Assembly (NCBI GenBank): GCA_900142905.1
Contig: FSRV01000002.1
Span: forward strand, 62,001-126,000
DNA: 64,000 bases
Origin: Burkholderia sp. GAS332
Lineage (GTDB): Bacteria; Pseudomonadota; Gammaproteobacteria; Burkholderiales; Burkholderiaceae
Reading direction: 5' to 3'
The notes beneath the pieces were generated by a model. It was not told where the DNA came from, made no database searches, and saw nothing but the letters and a program-made list of their open reading frames with translations. Below are positions 51,944 through 61,525 of the stretch, in pieces. The position numbers and the translations under genes are program-made. The first letter of the stretch is position 1. Each line of letters begins with the position of its first letter.

Positions 51944-52461
51944 GATTTCCTTTGAGTGCTTGTATTGGGAAAGTGAAAGCAAATACTTGAATCTGAATTG
52001 TTTTTAGGATGACGAAACAAAGTCATTGCACAGAGAAAGCTTTGTGTCTCCGATGACCGCTTCAACTTTCTCGGGCGAATGGACTGGTCAGCCTGGCGTT
52101 CCCGTGCCGCGAAGGTTTGTCACTACCGCTGCCTTTCGGTAATCGACCTGTACGGCGATGCGAATCGGGTGCGACTGCTGGCGATTCTTGCGGAACAAAA
52201 TTCACGACAGCTAGCACCGAATTTGACCACCAGTGATCGAATTTTTAGCGCAGCGAGGGCTAAGCGGTGCGCGAAACGCGCACGCTCGTCTGCAATTTGT
52301 CTGATGTTTTACGCAGATAGAGTGAGCTAATTTCGGCATCACTCATCTTCAAAATTGATGCTTGCGGGGACACTTTTGGCTCTTAATAATCGTTTGGACC
52401 GGCAGCACTGAGCGTTAGACGACCGGCCCCTTGTATCCAGGAAGGACCAACGGAGGAACTG
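51944..52461. other. 518-bp gap between porin and catabolic operon
   Basis: No supported gene. It contains GGGGACACTTTT at 52366-52377, the same 12 bases as at 34796-34807. It must hold the promoters of the divergent porin and operon; no clear operator palindrome was found. GGAGG lies just before the first operon gene. Confidence 0.5.
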
Positions 52462-53493
52462 ATGTCAGTAATCGAAAATGCCGGACGTCGGCGTTTGCTG
52501 CGGATGACACTCGCGGCGGGCGGCATGGCTGCAACGGGCGCGCTGCTTTCGGTGCGCGCCTTTGCGGGCGACAGGGCAACCGTCAACATGCAACTGGGCT
52601 GGATTCCGGGCGGCAACCAGGTCGGCGAGGTGACGGCGAAGCGGCTCGGCTATTACGATCAGGAAGGAATCGATTTCCACATCCAGCCGGGCGGCCCGAA
52701 CATTGACGGCGTCGCGATTGTCGCCTCGGGCCGATCCGAGGCCGGTGAGATTTCATCGAGCCCGTCGATCATGCTGGCGGTCTCGGAAGGCTTGCCGATC
52801 AAGTGCATTGCGACCGGTCTGCAGCAACATCCTTACAGTTTCTTTTCGCTCAAGAAGAATCCCATTCGCACGCCGCACGACATGATCGGCAAGCGTATCG
52901 GTATCCAGTCGACGGGCATGGTGCTGCTCAAGGCGCTGCTCGCGAAGAACAAAATTCCGGAAAGCCAGGTCAACATCGTGCCGATCGGCGCCGACATGAT
53001 GCCGCTCCTGAGTGGCCAGGTCGATGCGGTGACCGGTTGGCAAACCAACACCACGGCGCTCAAGCCGCTCGGCGCCGATCGGGTCGACCTGCGTCTGTGG
53101 GACACCGGCGTGCGCCTCTACGCGCTGCCGTACTACGCGAACACCGCGACACTCAAGGACCATCCCGACACCGTCGCGCGTTTCCTGCGCGCAACCGCGC
53201 GTGGCTGGCTTTACGCGAATGCACATCGCGACCAGGCTGTCGATCTGCTCATCAAGGAATATCCGAACTTGAATCGCGCCGATGAACGCGTCGCGATCGA
53301 TTCGTTGATGGGCTATGCGTTCGATCAGACCACGCAGACCCAGGGCTGGGGCACGATGGACGCGAAGGTCTGGGAAGAGCAGATCACGATGTACGGTCAG
53401 CTGGGTCAGTTCCAGAAAGGTCAGCCAAAAGTCGATGACGTGATGACGATGGACGTTCTCAACGCTACCCGCTCCTCTCGCCTCAAGGTGTAA
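52462..53493 (+). CDS. ABC transporter substrate-binding protein, NMT1/THI5-like, Tat-exported
   Basis: The product has 343 residues. The N-terminus GRRRLLRMTLAAGGMAATGA is a twin-arginine signal, so the protein is probably exported folded. The mature part is of the NMT1/THI5/SsuA class: LGWIPGGNQVGEVTAKRLGY, then a conserved AVSEGLPIKCIATG, then VTGWQTNTTALKP. Members bind sulphonates, nitrate, pyrimidine precursors, aromatic acids or related small molecules. It is the first gene of the nine-gene operon, 3 bp before the ATPase gene, and the best clue to a small organic substrate taken up by the system. Confidence 0.9.
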   Translation: MSVIENAGRRRLLRMTLAAGGMAATGALLSVRAFAGDRATVNMQLGWIPGGNQVGEVTAKRLGYYDQEGIDFHIQPGGPNIDGVAIVASGRSEAGEISSSPSIMLAVSEGLPIKCIATGLQQHPYSFFSLKKNPIRTPHDMIGKRIGIQSTGMVLLKALLAKNKIPESQVNIVPIGADMMPLLSGQVDAVTGWQTNTTALKPLGADRVDLRLWDTGVRLYALPYYANTATLKDHPDTVARFLRATARGWLYANAHRDQAVDLLIKEYPNLNRADERVAIDSLMGYAFDQTTQTQGWGTMDAKVWEEQITMYGQLGQFQKGQPKVDDVMTMDVLNATRSSRLKV

Positions 53494-53496
53494 TCC

Positions 53497-54330
53497 ATGC
53501 ATGCTGCCACTATGAATCCGCCGCGCGCGGAAGGGTCCGGCTCGTCTGTCGGCGCGCTGCAAGACGCCAATCTGTCTATCAGTTGCCGCAATATCAACGT
53601 GCGTTTCTTCACCGACCGGCGCAGCGTTACCGCGATCGAAGGCTTGAGTCTTGACGTCGCGGCCGGGGAGTTCCTCACGCTCCTCGGTCCGTCGGGCTGC
53701 GGGAAGTCGACGTTCCTGCGCGTCGTCGCGGACCTCATCAAGCCGAGCCGCGGCGAGATCAGCGTGCTCGGCGCGGCGCCCCGTGTCGCGCGTGAACATC
53801 GGGATATCGGTTTCGTGTTTCAGGACGCGGCCTTGCTGCCGTGGCGCACGGCGATCCAGAACGTGCAGTTGCCGCTTGAAGTTGCGGGCGGCAAGGCGCG
53901 GGCGGGCCGGGCGACCCCGCGTGAACTGCTCGAACTCGTCGGCCTCAAGGGGCGCGAGGACGCCTACCCGCACGAGATGTCAGGCGGAATGCGCCAGCGT
54001 GTCGCGATTGCGCGTGCGCTCGTCAGCGACCCGAAAGTCCTGTTGATGGACGAGCCTTTTGGCGCGCTCGATGAAATCACACGTGACCGTCTTAACGAAG
54101 AATTGCGCCGCGTCTGGAAAGAGATGGGCCTCACGACGCTCTTCGTCACCCACAGCATCTATGAAGCGGCGTTTCTCGGCCAGCGTGTGCTGATGTTGGC
54201 CGCCAATCCCGGGCGTGTGAAGGAGATCGTCCCGGTTGGATTGCCAGAAGACCGGACGCTCGATATCCGCGAAACCCGTGAATTCGTCGAACTCGCTGCC
54301 TATCTGCGGCGCGTACTGGAGACCTGCTGA
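53497..54330 (+). CDS. ABC transporter ATP-binding protein (SsuB/TauB type)
   Basis: The product has 277 residues. Walker A is GPSGCGKST (about 66-74), the Q loop FVFQDAALLPWRT, signature MSGGMRQRVAIARAL and Walker B KVLLMDEPFGALDEI. The LPWRT motif is typical of the nitrate/taurine/sulphonate importer family. It powers the importer with the flanking binding protein and permease. ATG 53497 lies 3 bp after the binding-protein stop; ATG 53512 is an in-frame alternative. The stop overlaps the permease start by one base. Confidence 0.92.
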   Translation: MHAATMNPPRAEGSGSSVGALQDANLSISCRNINVRFFTDRRSVTAIEGLSLDVAAGEFLTLLGPSGCGKSTFLRVVADLIKPSRGEISVLGAAPRVAREHRDIGFVFQDAALLPWRTAIQNVQLPLEVAGGKARAGRATPRELLELVGLKGREDAYPHEMSGGMRQRVAIARALVSDPKVLLMDEPFGALDEITRDRLNEELRRVWKEMGLTTLFVTHSIYEAAFLGQRVLMLAANPGRVKEIVPVGLPEDRTLDIRETREFVELAAYLRRVLETC

Positions 54331-55169
54331 TGACCTCGTCCGAAATGCAATTGAACCTGTCGTCTCAAGCGGCGGACCCTGAAGCGCAAGCGTGGCTTGC
54401 GCAACGCCGCCAGCGCCTGTGGCGCGCGCGCCTCCTGCCGGTACTCGGCGTCGCGGGTTTGTTGTTCGCGTGGTGGGCAGTGGTGGCGGGTTTTCATGTG
54501 AAGCCGTTTATCGCGCCGTCGCCGCTTCTGGTTCTGGAGACGCTTTTCAGCAAGAGCGATGTGCTGCTGCAGAACATGGTGCCGACGGCGATTGAGGCAG
54601 TGGGCGGTTTCCTGCTCGGCAACCTGGCGGCGATCCTGATCGCCACCGTCTTCGTGCACAACAAGACGCTGCAGGACATTTTCTATCCGGTCGCGGTGAT
54701 GATCAACTCGATTCCGGTGGTCGCGAAGGCGCCGATTCTCGTGCTCATCATGGGTAATGGTCTCGAGCCGAAGATCACGATCGCAGCGATCGTCTGTTTC
54801 TTCCCGACGCTCGTGAACATGGTCCGCGGGCTGCAAGCGGTGAATCCGCAGGCGATGGAACTGATGCAGATCCTGTCGGCTAGCAAGCGCGAGATCTTCT
54901 TCAAGCTGCGCCTCTACGCTTCGCTGCCTTATCTCTTCTCCGCATTGCGCATTGCCGCGTCGATGTCGGTGATTGGCGCGGTGGTTGGCGAATGGATCGG
55001 TGCCACACAAGGTATCGGCGCCATGATCATCCAGGCGACCTACAGCTTTGATTCGGCCTTGTTGTACACGGCAATCATCATGAGCGCAGTGCTGTCCGGC
55101 CTGTTCTTCCTGGTGATCGCGATTGTCGAGCGTCTGGTGGTCAGATGGCAGCCCGAAAGCACGCATTGA
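54330..55169 (+). CDS. ABC transporter permease (SsuC/TauC type)
   Basis: The product has 279 residues with about six membrane helices (first at about 36-53). The cytoplasmic coupling motif of BPD permeases is in the middle, near VNPQAMELMQILSASKREIFFKLRLYASLP. It forms the membrane channel with the neighbouring ATPase and binding protein. The start overlaps the ATPase stop (TGATG), so translation is coupled. The FAD oxidoreductase gene follows after 43 bp. Confidence 0.92.
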   Translation: MTSSEMQLNLSSQAADPEAQAWLAQRRQRLWRARLLPVLGVAGLLFAWWAVVAGFHVKPFIAPSPLLVLETLFSKSDVLLQNMVPTAIEAVGGFLLGNLAAILIATVFVHNKTLQDIFYPVAVMINSIPVVAKAPILVLIMGNGLEPKITIAAIVCFFPTLVNMVRGLQAVNPQAMELMQILSASKREIFFKLRLYASLPYLFSALRIAASMSVIGAVVGEWIGATQGIGAMIIQATYSFDSALLYTAIIMSAVLSGLFFLVIAIVERLVVRWQPESTH

Positions 55170-55212
55170 ACCGAATACGAAATACCCGAATTCTCAGAGG
55201 AGACAAGTGAAC

Positions 55213-56592
55213 ATGATCAGCGATTTGATTCAGGAAAATGCACGCGATGTGCGCGTGGCGGCCAAGGCGAACGTCGTGGTGGTGGGCGGCGGTCCCGCAG
55301 GTCTGTCGGCAGCGATTGGGGCGGCGCGCAACGGCGCCGAGGTGATTCTGCTGGAGCGTTACAACCACCTGGGCGGCCTCGCATCCGGCGGCATGGTGCT
55401 GGTACTCGACGACATGTGGGACAACCACCTGCAGGAAATTTCGGTGCGCGGTGTCTGCATGACCTTCATTGAACGGATGGCGGCGCGCAAACTGGCGATG
55501 TTCCCGCGCTCGGACGAGTGGGGCGAGGATCCTGCCGCATATCGCAAGTGGGGGCGCTGGGGCACGTTCGACTTTCACAGTCAGAAGACGCCTCACCCCG
55601 TCTGTTTCGCCGCAGCGTTCGATCCGGATGCGATGAAGCGCGTCGCGCTGGAGATGGTGGAATCCCTTGGCATCAAGTTGCGTCTGCATTCATGGTTCTC
55701 GCGCACGCTGGTCGAAGACGGTCAGGTGAAGGGCGTGATCTGCGAGACGAAGAGCGGTCGTGAAGCGATCCTCGCCGACGTGGTGATCGATGCGACGGGG
55801 GACCTGGATGTGGCGGCGTCCGCGGGCGTGCCGCATGTCGGTGGCACCTATATCACGACGACGGTGTTTCGACTCGGCGGTGTCGATACGGAAGCGGCCG
55901 AGCGTTTCGAAGCCGAAGAACCCGAAGCGTTTGCGGCACTGGATCGTCAGATCAAGCGCATTCTCGGTGGTTCGTGGGGCTACTGGTGGCTGAAGACACC
56001 GTTGCCCGGCGTGGTGTGGTGCAACTGCCCGCACATGGCCGGTCTCGATGGCCTCAAGCCCGAAGACCTGACACGTGCGGAAGTGCAGGGCCGCAAGCAC
56101 ATTCACGCGGTGGTCGATTTCGTGCGCGAGAAGCTGCCTGGCTTCGAACAGTGCTACGTGATCGATGTCGCGCCGCAAACCGGCGTGCGCCAGACGCGTC
56201 TGCTCGAAGGCGAGTATGTGATGACGAAGGACGACCTCGCGCAGCGTACCCGTTTCGACGACAGCATCGCGCGTGGCCGTGACTACTACATGCCGTATCG
56301 CGTGTTGCTGCCCAAGCAGATCGACAACCTGCTGGTTGCCGGCCGCCACTACTCGGCGACCTCGCAGGCGCAGAAGATGTCGCGCGAAATCCCGCCTTGC
56401 ATGGCGATGGGCGAAGCCGCCGGGGTGGCTGCCGCGCTTGCGCTGGATGCGGGCGTGCGAGTGCGCGATGTCGACGTGCACGCGCTGCAGAAGACCTTGC
56501 GGGCGCAAGGCGCCGATCCAGGCGACCAGACCGGCCGTAACGCCGACGTGCCGTCGCTTGCCGCACACATCCAAAATCGGGAGGCCGCATGA
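55213..56592 (+). CDS. FAD-dependent oxidoreductase (FAD_oxidored family)
   Basis: The product has 459 residues from ATG 55213; GTG 55207, closer to AGGAG, is an alternative, and the longer frame from 55123 runs into the permease gene. The FAD-binding GGGPAGLSAAIGAARNGAEV lies near residues 24-43, a conserved GGLASGG block follows, and the C-terminal NLLVAGRHYSATSQAQK closes the FAD site. This family includes poorly studied dehydrogenases and reductases working with ferredoxins or quinones. The operon also encodes a ferredoxin, a plausible electron partner. Its stop overlaps the CoA-transferase start by four bases. Substrate unknown. Confidence 0.87.
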   Translation: MISDLIQENARDVRVAAKANVVVVGGGPAGLSAAIGAARNGAEVILLERYNHLGGLASGGMVLVLDDMWDNHLQEISVRGVCMTFIERMAARKLAMFPRSDEWGEDPAAYRKWGRWGTFDFHSQKTPHPVCFAAAFDPDAMKRVALEMVESLGIKLRLHSWFSRTLVEDGQVKGVICETKSGREAILADVVIDATGDLDVAASAGVPHVGGTYITTTVFRLGGVDTEAAERFEAEEPEAFAALDRQIKRILGGSWGYWWLKTPLPGVVWCNCPHMAGLDGLKPEDLTRAEVQGRKHIHAVVDFVREKLPGFEQCYVIDVAPQTGVRQTRLLEGEYVMTKDDLAQRTRFDDSIARGRDYYMPYRVLLPKQIDNLLVAGRHYSATSQAQKMSREIPPCMAMGEAAGVAAALALDAGVRVRDVDVHALQKTLRAQGADPGDQTGRNADVPSLAAHIQNREAA

Positions 56593-57770
56593 GCGTCGCT
56601 GACAACGTTGCAAAGACAGCTGACCTGCCGCTTGCCGGCGTGCGCGTCGTCGATCTCACGCAGGTCATGATGGGCCCGGTCTGCACACAGATGCTCGCCG
56701 ATTACGGCGCCGACGTGATCAAGGTCGAGCGAAAGGGAGCGGGCGATTTGAGCCGCTCGACTTTCGAGCCGGTGGCCGGCGCGGACAATCCGATCTTCTG
56801 CAGTCTGAATCGCAACAAGCGCAGCGTGGCACTCGACCTGCGCGACGCTCAGCAACTGGCTGATCTGAAGGCGCTGATCGCGGACGCGGATGTGGTCGTC
56901 AGCAATTTCCGCGCGGGCGTGATGGACCGTATGGGCGTCGGCTATGAAGACTGCCGCCGATTGAATCCGCGGATCATCTACGCGGTGGGCACGGGCTTCG
57001 GCGAAACCGGACCCTACGCGCACAAGGGCGGGCAGGACGTGCTCGCCCAGGCGATGAGCGGTGTGATGGCGCGCCGCGCTGATGAGTCGCTGCCGATTTC
57101 CGTGTACCCGACGGCGCTCGCCGACTATTCGGCTGGCATGCACATGGTGCAGGGCATCCTGCTCGCGTTGCTGCATCGTGAACGCACGGGCGAGGGGCAG
57201 AAGGTCAACGTGTCGCTGTACAACTCGATGCTCGCGATGCAGATGCAGGAAGCCGCCATGATCATGATGGCCGACTCGGAAGTGAACTGGGCCGCGATGC
57301 CGCTTTCGGGTGTCTTCGATACGCAGGATGGTGCGCTGGTACTGGTGGGTGCGTTCAAGGCGAATCCGCTGCGCGACATCTGTACCGCGTTGCAGATCGA
57401 AGACCTGTCGGTTGACCCGCGCTTTTGCAATCTCAATCAGCAGTTCGCTCACAAGGCCGAATTGCAACGCACCTTCCGCGAGCGCTTTGCGAGCAACACG
57501 CGCGACTTCTGGCTCGCTCGGCTCGAGGAGCAGGACCTGTTGTGTGCACCGGTGCGTGATCTGCGTGAAGCGCTGGTCGATCCGCAGACGCTGCATAACC
57601 AGCTGATTCTGGAAGGCGAGGGCGAAGGCCAGCCGGTGCGCTTCATCGGCAGTCCGATCGAGCTATCGCGCGCGCCGGTTGGCTTGCGACGTGGACCGCC
57701 GCGCCTCGGCCAGCATACCGAAGAGGTCTTGCAACAGTTACGCGGCAAGGTCGCCACGGAGGCTGTATGA
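56589..57770 (+). CDS. Class III CoA-transferase (CaiB/BaiF family)
   Basis: The product has 393 residues. Family features: LPLAGVRVVDLTQVMMGPVC at the start, then a catalytic Asp region GVGYEDCRRLNPRIIYAVGT and GQDVLAQAMSGVM. It should move CoA between an acyl-CoA donor and the imported carboxylic acid, activating it for breakdown. The gene overlaps both neighbours by four bases (ATGA), so the oxidoreductase, CoA-transferase and hydratase are tightly coupled. Which acid is activated cannot be read from sequence. Confidence 0.92.
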   Translation: MSVADNVAKTADLPLAGVRVVDLTQVMMGPVCTQMLADYGADVIKVERKGAGDLSRSTFEPVAGADNPIFCSLNRNKRSVALDLRDAQQLADLKALIADADVVVSNFRAGVMDRMGVGYEDCRRLNPRIIYAVGTGFGETGPYAHKGGQDVLAQAMSGVMARRADESLPISVYPTALADYSAGMHMVQGILLALLHRERTGEGQKVNVSLYNSMLAMQMQEAAMIMMADSEVNWAAMPLSGVFDTQDGALVLVGAFKANPLRDICTALQIEDLSVDPRFCNLNQQFAHKAELQRTFRERFASNTRDFWLARLEEQDLLCAPVRDLREALVDPQTLHNQLILEGEGEGQPVRFIGSPIELSRAPVGLRRGPPRLGQHTEEVLQQLRGKVATEAV

Positions 57771-58540
57771 GTGTACGTCTTGTCATCGACCAGCACGTTG
57801 CCACGGTGACGCTGGCACGTCCGGAAGCACTCAATGCTGTGGACCTCGCCACTGAAGCGGAACTGCAACGCGTGTGGACCGAGCTCGAGCACAGCCGCGA
57901 CGTGCGGGTTGTCGTTCTGACCGGCGAGGGCGAGCGTGCGTTCTGCGTCGGCGCGGACCTGAAGAATCCGTCAGTGAGCGGGCTTGATTACTGGGGGGCG
58001 CCGCGCCCCGGCGGCTTTGGTGGCATTGCGCTGCGCGAGACGCTGAACGTGCCGGTGATCGCGCGGGTCAACGGCTATGCGCTGGGCGGCGGCTTCGAAA
58101 TGGTGCTGGGGTGCGATCTGGTGGTCGCCTGTGACGAGGCGAGCTTCGGGCTGCCGGAGGCGCTCGTCGGGCGCATGCCGCTCGACGGCGGCATGACCCT
58201 GCTGCAACGCCAGATCCCGTACCGCCAGGCGATGGCGATGCTGATGACCGGCCGCCGCGTCTCGGCCCGCGAAGCACTCGATATGGGCCTCGTCAACGAA
58301 GTCGTGCCGCGTGCCGAACTGGATGCCGCCGTCGAGCGCTGGGTTCAGGCGCTGCTCGCGTGCGCGCCGCTGTCGCTGCAGGCGATCAAGCAGGTGGTCA
58401 AACGCACTTCCACACTCTCGCCGGCGGATGCTCAGGCGTTGCGATTGCCCACCTTGGTGGCCGCGTTGCAATCCGAGGACGCGAATGAAGGCGTGCGCGC
58501 CTTTCAGGAAAAGCGCAAACCGGTCTGGAGTGGACGCTGA
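57767..58540 (+). CDS. Enoyl-CoA hydratase/isomerase family protein
   Basis: The product has 257 residues, the usual crotonase length. The oxyanion-hole segments are visible: GEGERAFCVGADLK (about 47-60) and VNGYALGGGFEMVLGCDLVVA (about 99-119), followed by FGLPEALVGRMPLDGG. The Glu pattern suggests hydratase or hydrolase activity, but crotonase functions vary. It would act on the CoA ester made by the preceding CoA-transferase. It overlaps the ferredoxin start by one base (TGATG). Confidence 0.92.
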   Translation: MSVRLVIDQHVATVTLARPEALNAVDLATEAELQRVWTELEHSRDVRVVVLTGEGERAFCVGADLKNPSVSGLDYWGAPRPGGFGGIALRETLNVPVIARVNGYALGGGFEMVLGCDLVVACDEASFGLPEALVGRMPLDGGMTLLQRQIPYRQAMAMLMTGRRVSAREALDMGLVNEVVPRAELDAAVERWVQALLACAPLSLQAIKQVVKRTSTLSPADAQALRLPTLVAALQSEDANEGVRAFQEKRKPVWSGR

Positions 58541-58875
58541 TGGCCTACGTCATCACGTCGCCCTGCATCGACGTCAAAGACGGGGCGTGTGTGCAATGCT
58601 GCCCGGTTGACTGTATCTACGAAGGCGGGCGCACGCTCTACATCCACCCCGAGGAATGCATCAACTGCGGCGTGTGTGTATCGGTGTGCCCGACCGAAGC
58701 GATCTTTCACGATGAAGAACTCCCGCAATCGGAGGCCCTGTTCGCCGCCGTGAACCGGGATTTCTTCGGGCCGGAAGCGAGTGCGCTCGGTTCCCCGGGT
58801 GGCGCATGCGACGTGGGCAAGGTAGCCTGCGATCATCCCGTGGTCGCCGCCTGGACGGTGCGGCCGATGAACTGA
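58540..58875 (+). CDS. Ferredoxin with two cluster-binding motifs (FdxA-like)
   Basis: The product has 111 residues. The order of cysteines is C-x7-C-x2-CCPVDCI, then CINCGVCVSVCPTEAI, the pattern of seven-iron or eight-iron bacterial ferredoxins. The last 40 residues (FFGPEASALGSPGG...) lack cysteines except near VACD. It is a soluble electron carrier, most likely serving the FAD oxidoreductase of the same operon. The LysR gene follows after 9 bp. Ferredoxin-linked chemistry is unusual in simple beta-oxidation, suggesting a difficult reduction or oxidation in this pathway. Confidence 0.92.
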   Translation: MAYVITSPCIDVKDGACVQCCPVDCIYEGGRTLYIHPEECINCGVCVSVCPTEAIFHDEELPQSEALFAAVNRDFFGPEASALGSPGGACDVGKVACDHPVVAAWTVRPMN

Positions 58876-58884
58876 GAAAACACG

Positions 58885-59799
58885 ATGCATGCGAATGTCC
58901 TGAAGTATTTTGTCGAAGTGGCTCGGTGCAGTTCGATCCGCAAGGCCGCGCAAAACCTCTATGTCGCCTCGAGCGCGGTCAACCGGCAGATCCTCAAGCT
59001 TGAAGCGGAGATGGGGACGGAATTGTTCGACCGGCTGCCGAACGGCATCCGCTTGAACGCGGCTGGCGAGCGCATGCTGCAACACATTCGCGCGACGCTG
59101 AACGACTTCCACTTGATGCGCAGCGAACTTGACGACTTAAAGGGCGAACGCAAGGGACACGTGTCGGTGACGGCCATGGATTCGCTTTTCGTCGATTTTC
59201 TGCCGGCGACTGTCGAGGAGTTTTCGGATGCCTATCCGGCTGTCACTTATTCGATCGCCGCGGTGCCGCCGCACGATGTACCGACGCGAGTCGTGAGTGG
59301 CGAGTATGACGTTGGCATTACGTACATTACGAGGCTACCCGCCGGGCTCGATGTCGTGACCGAGGTATCGCTGCCGCCGGGTGTGGTCATGGCATCGTCA
59401 CATCCGCTAGCGAAGGCGGAGCGCATCAGCTTCGACGAATGCCGCCATCACGCGTTTCTGCGGCTCGAAGGACGATCGCCCATGCAGGGCGTCGTCGCGA
59501 CCGACTTTCCCGAGTACTGGGAGTCGCTGCAGCCGAGCGTTACGTGTAACTCGACGACGCTGCTCAAGCGGCTGATTGCGTCGGGGCGGGGCATTTCATT
59601 TTTCTCCAAGCTGGCCTTCCTCGACGAACTGGCGCGCGGTGACGTGGTGTGGAGACCGCTCGACGATGTGAACGTTAACGAGCTCACGGTCGGCGTCATC
59701 ACACCCAATCAGCGTGCGCTACCTCACGTGACGTTGGAGTTCGTCGAACGTATCGTGCGACGCTTGAGGCATGTCGAATTGGCGTTGCGTGACGCGTGA
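58885..59799 (+). CDS. LysR-type regulator embedded in the catabolic operon
   Basis: The product has 304 residues. The helix-turn-helix region CSSIRKAAQNLYVASSAVNR (about 15-34) is of the LysR type with a less common AVNRQILKLEAEMG second helix. The effector domain follows from about 90. It is transcribed with the operon rather than divergently, 9 bp after the ferredoxin gene and 23 bp before the aldehyde dehydrogenase. It probably senses the pathway substrate or product and controls the promoter upstream of 52462. Confidence 0.88.
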   Translation: MHANVLKYFVEVARCSSIRKAAQNLYVASSAVNRQILKLEAEMGTELFDRLPNGIRLNAAGERMLQHIRATLNDFHLMRSELDDLKGERKGHVSVTAMDSLFVDFLPATVEEFSDAYPAVTYSIAAVPPHDVPTRVVSGEYDVGITYITRLPAGLDVVTEVSLPPGVVMASSHPLAKAERISFDECRHHAFLRLEGRSPMQGVVATDFPEYWESLQPSVTCNSTTLLKRLIASGRGISFFSKLAFLDELARGDVVWRPLDDVNVNELTVGVITPNQRALPHVTLEFVERIVRRLRHVELALRDA

Positions 59800-59822
59800 T
59801 CTTCAACTAACAGGAATACAAC

Positions 59823-61268
59823 ATGGTCACATCAGGCTATACCGATACGCGACTTCTGATTAACGGGGAGTGGTGCGACGCTGCCAGCGGCAAAACCCTC
59901 GACGTCATCAATCCCGCCACGGGCAAAGCCATCGGCAAGGTGGCCCATGCTGGCATTGCCGATCTGGACCGGGCGCTGGCCGCCGCGCAGCGCGGCTTCG
60001 AAGCATGGCGCAAGATTCCGGCTAACGAACGCGCCACTACGATGCGCAAAGCTGCGGCGCTGGTGCGTGAACGTGCTTCCGACATTGGCCGCCTGATGAC
60101 TCAGGAACAGGGCAAGCCGTTCGCCGAGGCGCGCGGCGAAGTACTGGCAGCCGCGGACATCATCGAGTGGTTCGCCGACGAAGGCCGCCGCGTCTACGGC
60201 CGGATCGTGCCGCCGCGCAATCTGGCGGTGCAGCAAACGGTGCTCAAGGAACCGATCGGCCCGGTGGCAGCGTTCACGCCGTGGAACTTCCCGGTCAATC
60301 AGGTCGTGCGCAAGCTGAGCGCGGCACTCGCGTGCGGCTGCTCGTTCCTCGTTAAGGCGCCGGAAGAAACCCCGGCGTCGCCGGCGTCGCTGCTGCAGGC
60401 GTTCGTTGAAGCCGGCGTGCCGGCCGGCACGGTCGGCCTCGTGTTCGGCGATCCGGCGGAGATTTCCAGCTACCTGATCCCGCATCCGGTGATCCGCAAG
60501 GTCACGTTCACCGGCTCGACGCCGGTCGGCAAGCAACTGGCCGCGCTGGCCGGCGCGCACATGAAGCGCGCGACGATGGAGTTGGGCGGTCATGCACCGG
60601 TCATCGTGGCTGAGGACGCAGACGTGGCGCTGGCCATCAAAGCCGCGGGCGCGGCGAAGTTCCGCAATGCCGGCCAGGTCTGCATCTCGCCGACGCGCTT
60701 TCTGGTGCACAACAGCATCCGCGAAGAATTCGCCGCGGCGCTCGTCAAACATGCTGAAGGCCTCAAGCTCGGCGACGGCCTGGCGGAAGGCACGACCCTG
60801 GGGCCGCTCGCTAATGCGCGCCGTCTCACGGCGATGAGCAAGGTGCTGGACGACGCGCGCAAGACCGGCGCCAAGGTCGAGACGGGCGGCGAACGCGTGG
60901 GCGCGGAAGGCAACTTCTTCGCGCCGACTGTGCTGACCAACGTGTCACTCGAATCGGACGTGTTCAACAACGAACCGTTCGGCCCGATCGCCGCAATCCG
61001 CGGTTTCGACACGCTCGAGGAAGCGATCGCTGAGGCGAACCGTCTGCCGTTTGGTCTCGCGGGTTATGCGTTCACGAAGTCGTTCCGCAACGTGCATCTG
61101 CTGTCGCAACAGATGGAAGTCGGCATGTTGTGGATCAACCAGCCGGCTGCGCCGTCACCGGAAATGCCGTTTGGTGGGGTGAAGGATTCGGGGTATGGGT
61201 CGGAAGGGGGGCCGGAGGCGATGGAGGGTTATCTGGTGACGAAGGCGGTGTCGGTTATGGCTGTGTAG
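59823..61268 (+). CDS. NAD(P)-dependent aldehyde dehydrogenase, last gene of the catabolic operon
   Basis: The product has 481 residues. [20 protein letters not shown] is the cofactor region, [11 protein letters not shown] carries the general base, and the catalytic cysteine is in [12 protein letters not shown]. It resembles succinate-semialdehyde and related short-chain semialdehyde dehydrogenases and is only distantly similar to the enzyme at 12727. ATG 59823 follows CAGGAA. Its presence at the operon end suggests the pathway releases an aldehyde or semialdehyde that is oxidised to an acid entering central metabolism. Confidence 0.9.
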   Translation: MVTSGYTDTRLLINGEWCDAASGKTLDVINPATGKAIGKVAHAGIADLDRALAAAQRGFEAWRKIPANERATTMRKAAALVRERASDIGRLMTQEQGKPFAEARGEVLAAADIIEWFADEGRRVYGRIVPPRNLAVQQTVLKEPIGPVAAFTPWNFPVNQVVRKLSAALACGCSFLVKAPEETPASPASLLQAFVEAGVPAGTVGLVFGDPAEISSYLIPHPVIRKVTFTGSTPVGKQLAALAGAHMKRATMELGGHAPVIVAEDADVALAIKAAGAAKFRNAGQVCISPTRFLVHNSIREEFAAALVKHAEGLKLGDGLAEGTTLGPLANARRLTAMSKVLDDARKTGAKVETGGERVGAEGNFFAPTVLTNVSLESDVFNNEPFGPIAAIRGFDTLEEAIAEANRLPFGLAGYAFTKSFRNVHLLSQQMEVGMLWINQPAAPSPEMPFGGVKDSGYGSEGGPEAMEGYLVTKAVSVMAV

Positions 61269-61289
61269 CGTCGATTTCGGTTGCAGGGG

Positions 61290-61309
61290 GCAAGCGGCCG
61301 GTCGCTTGC
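61290..61309. terminator. Hairpin between convergent genes
   Basis: GCAAGCG, a six-base loop and CGCTTGC form a perfect 7-bp stem just after the aldehyde dehydrogenase stop. No T run follows, so its action as a terminator is uncertain. Confidence 0.35.
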
Positions 61310-61525
61310 GGTACACCTTGCAGGTGTCATGCCATCCAGGCTGGGTCCGCACGAAGGCCGTCGCAGCGCGATGCGCGACGAGGCGAGTTGGGCTGCGGCC
61401 GTCATGTGGGCACGCGGTGTTGGCAAGCAACTGACAGGTGGTCGCCCGCATTGTTTTGAGCCACCGGTCGAAAGCGGCCAGTCATCCGACCCTTCAGAGA
61501 GCTTGTCGGTCCCTTCCTTGCTGCG

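Noticed and set aside
52753..53973. 406-codon minus-strand frame over the ABC transporter genes
   Set aside because: Antisense shadow of clear transporter genes with complete family motifs on the plus strand.
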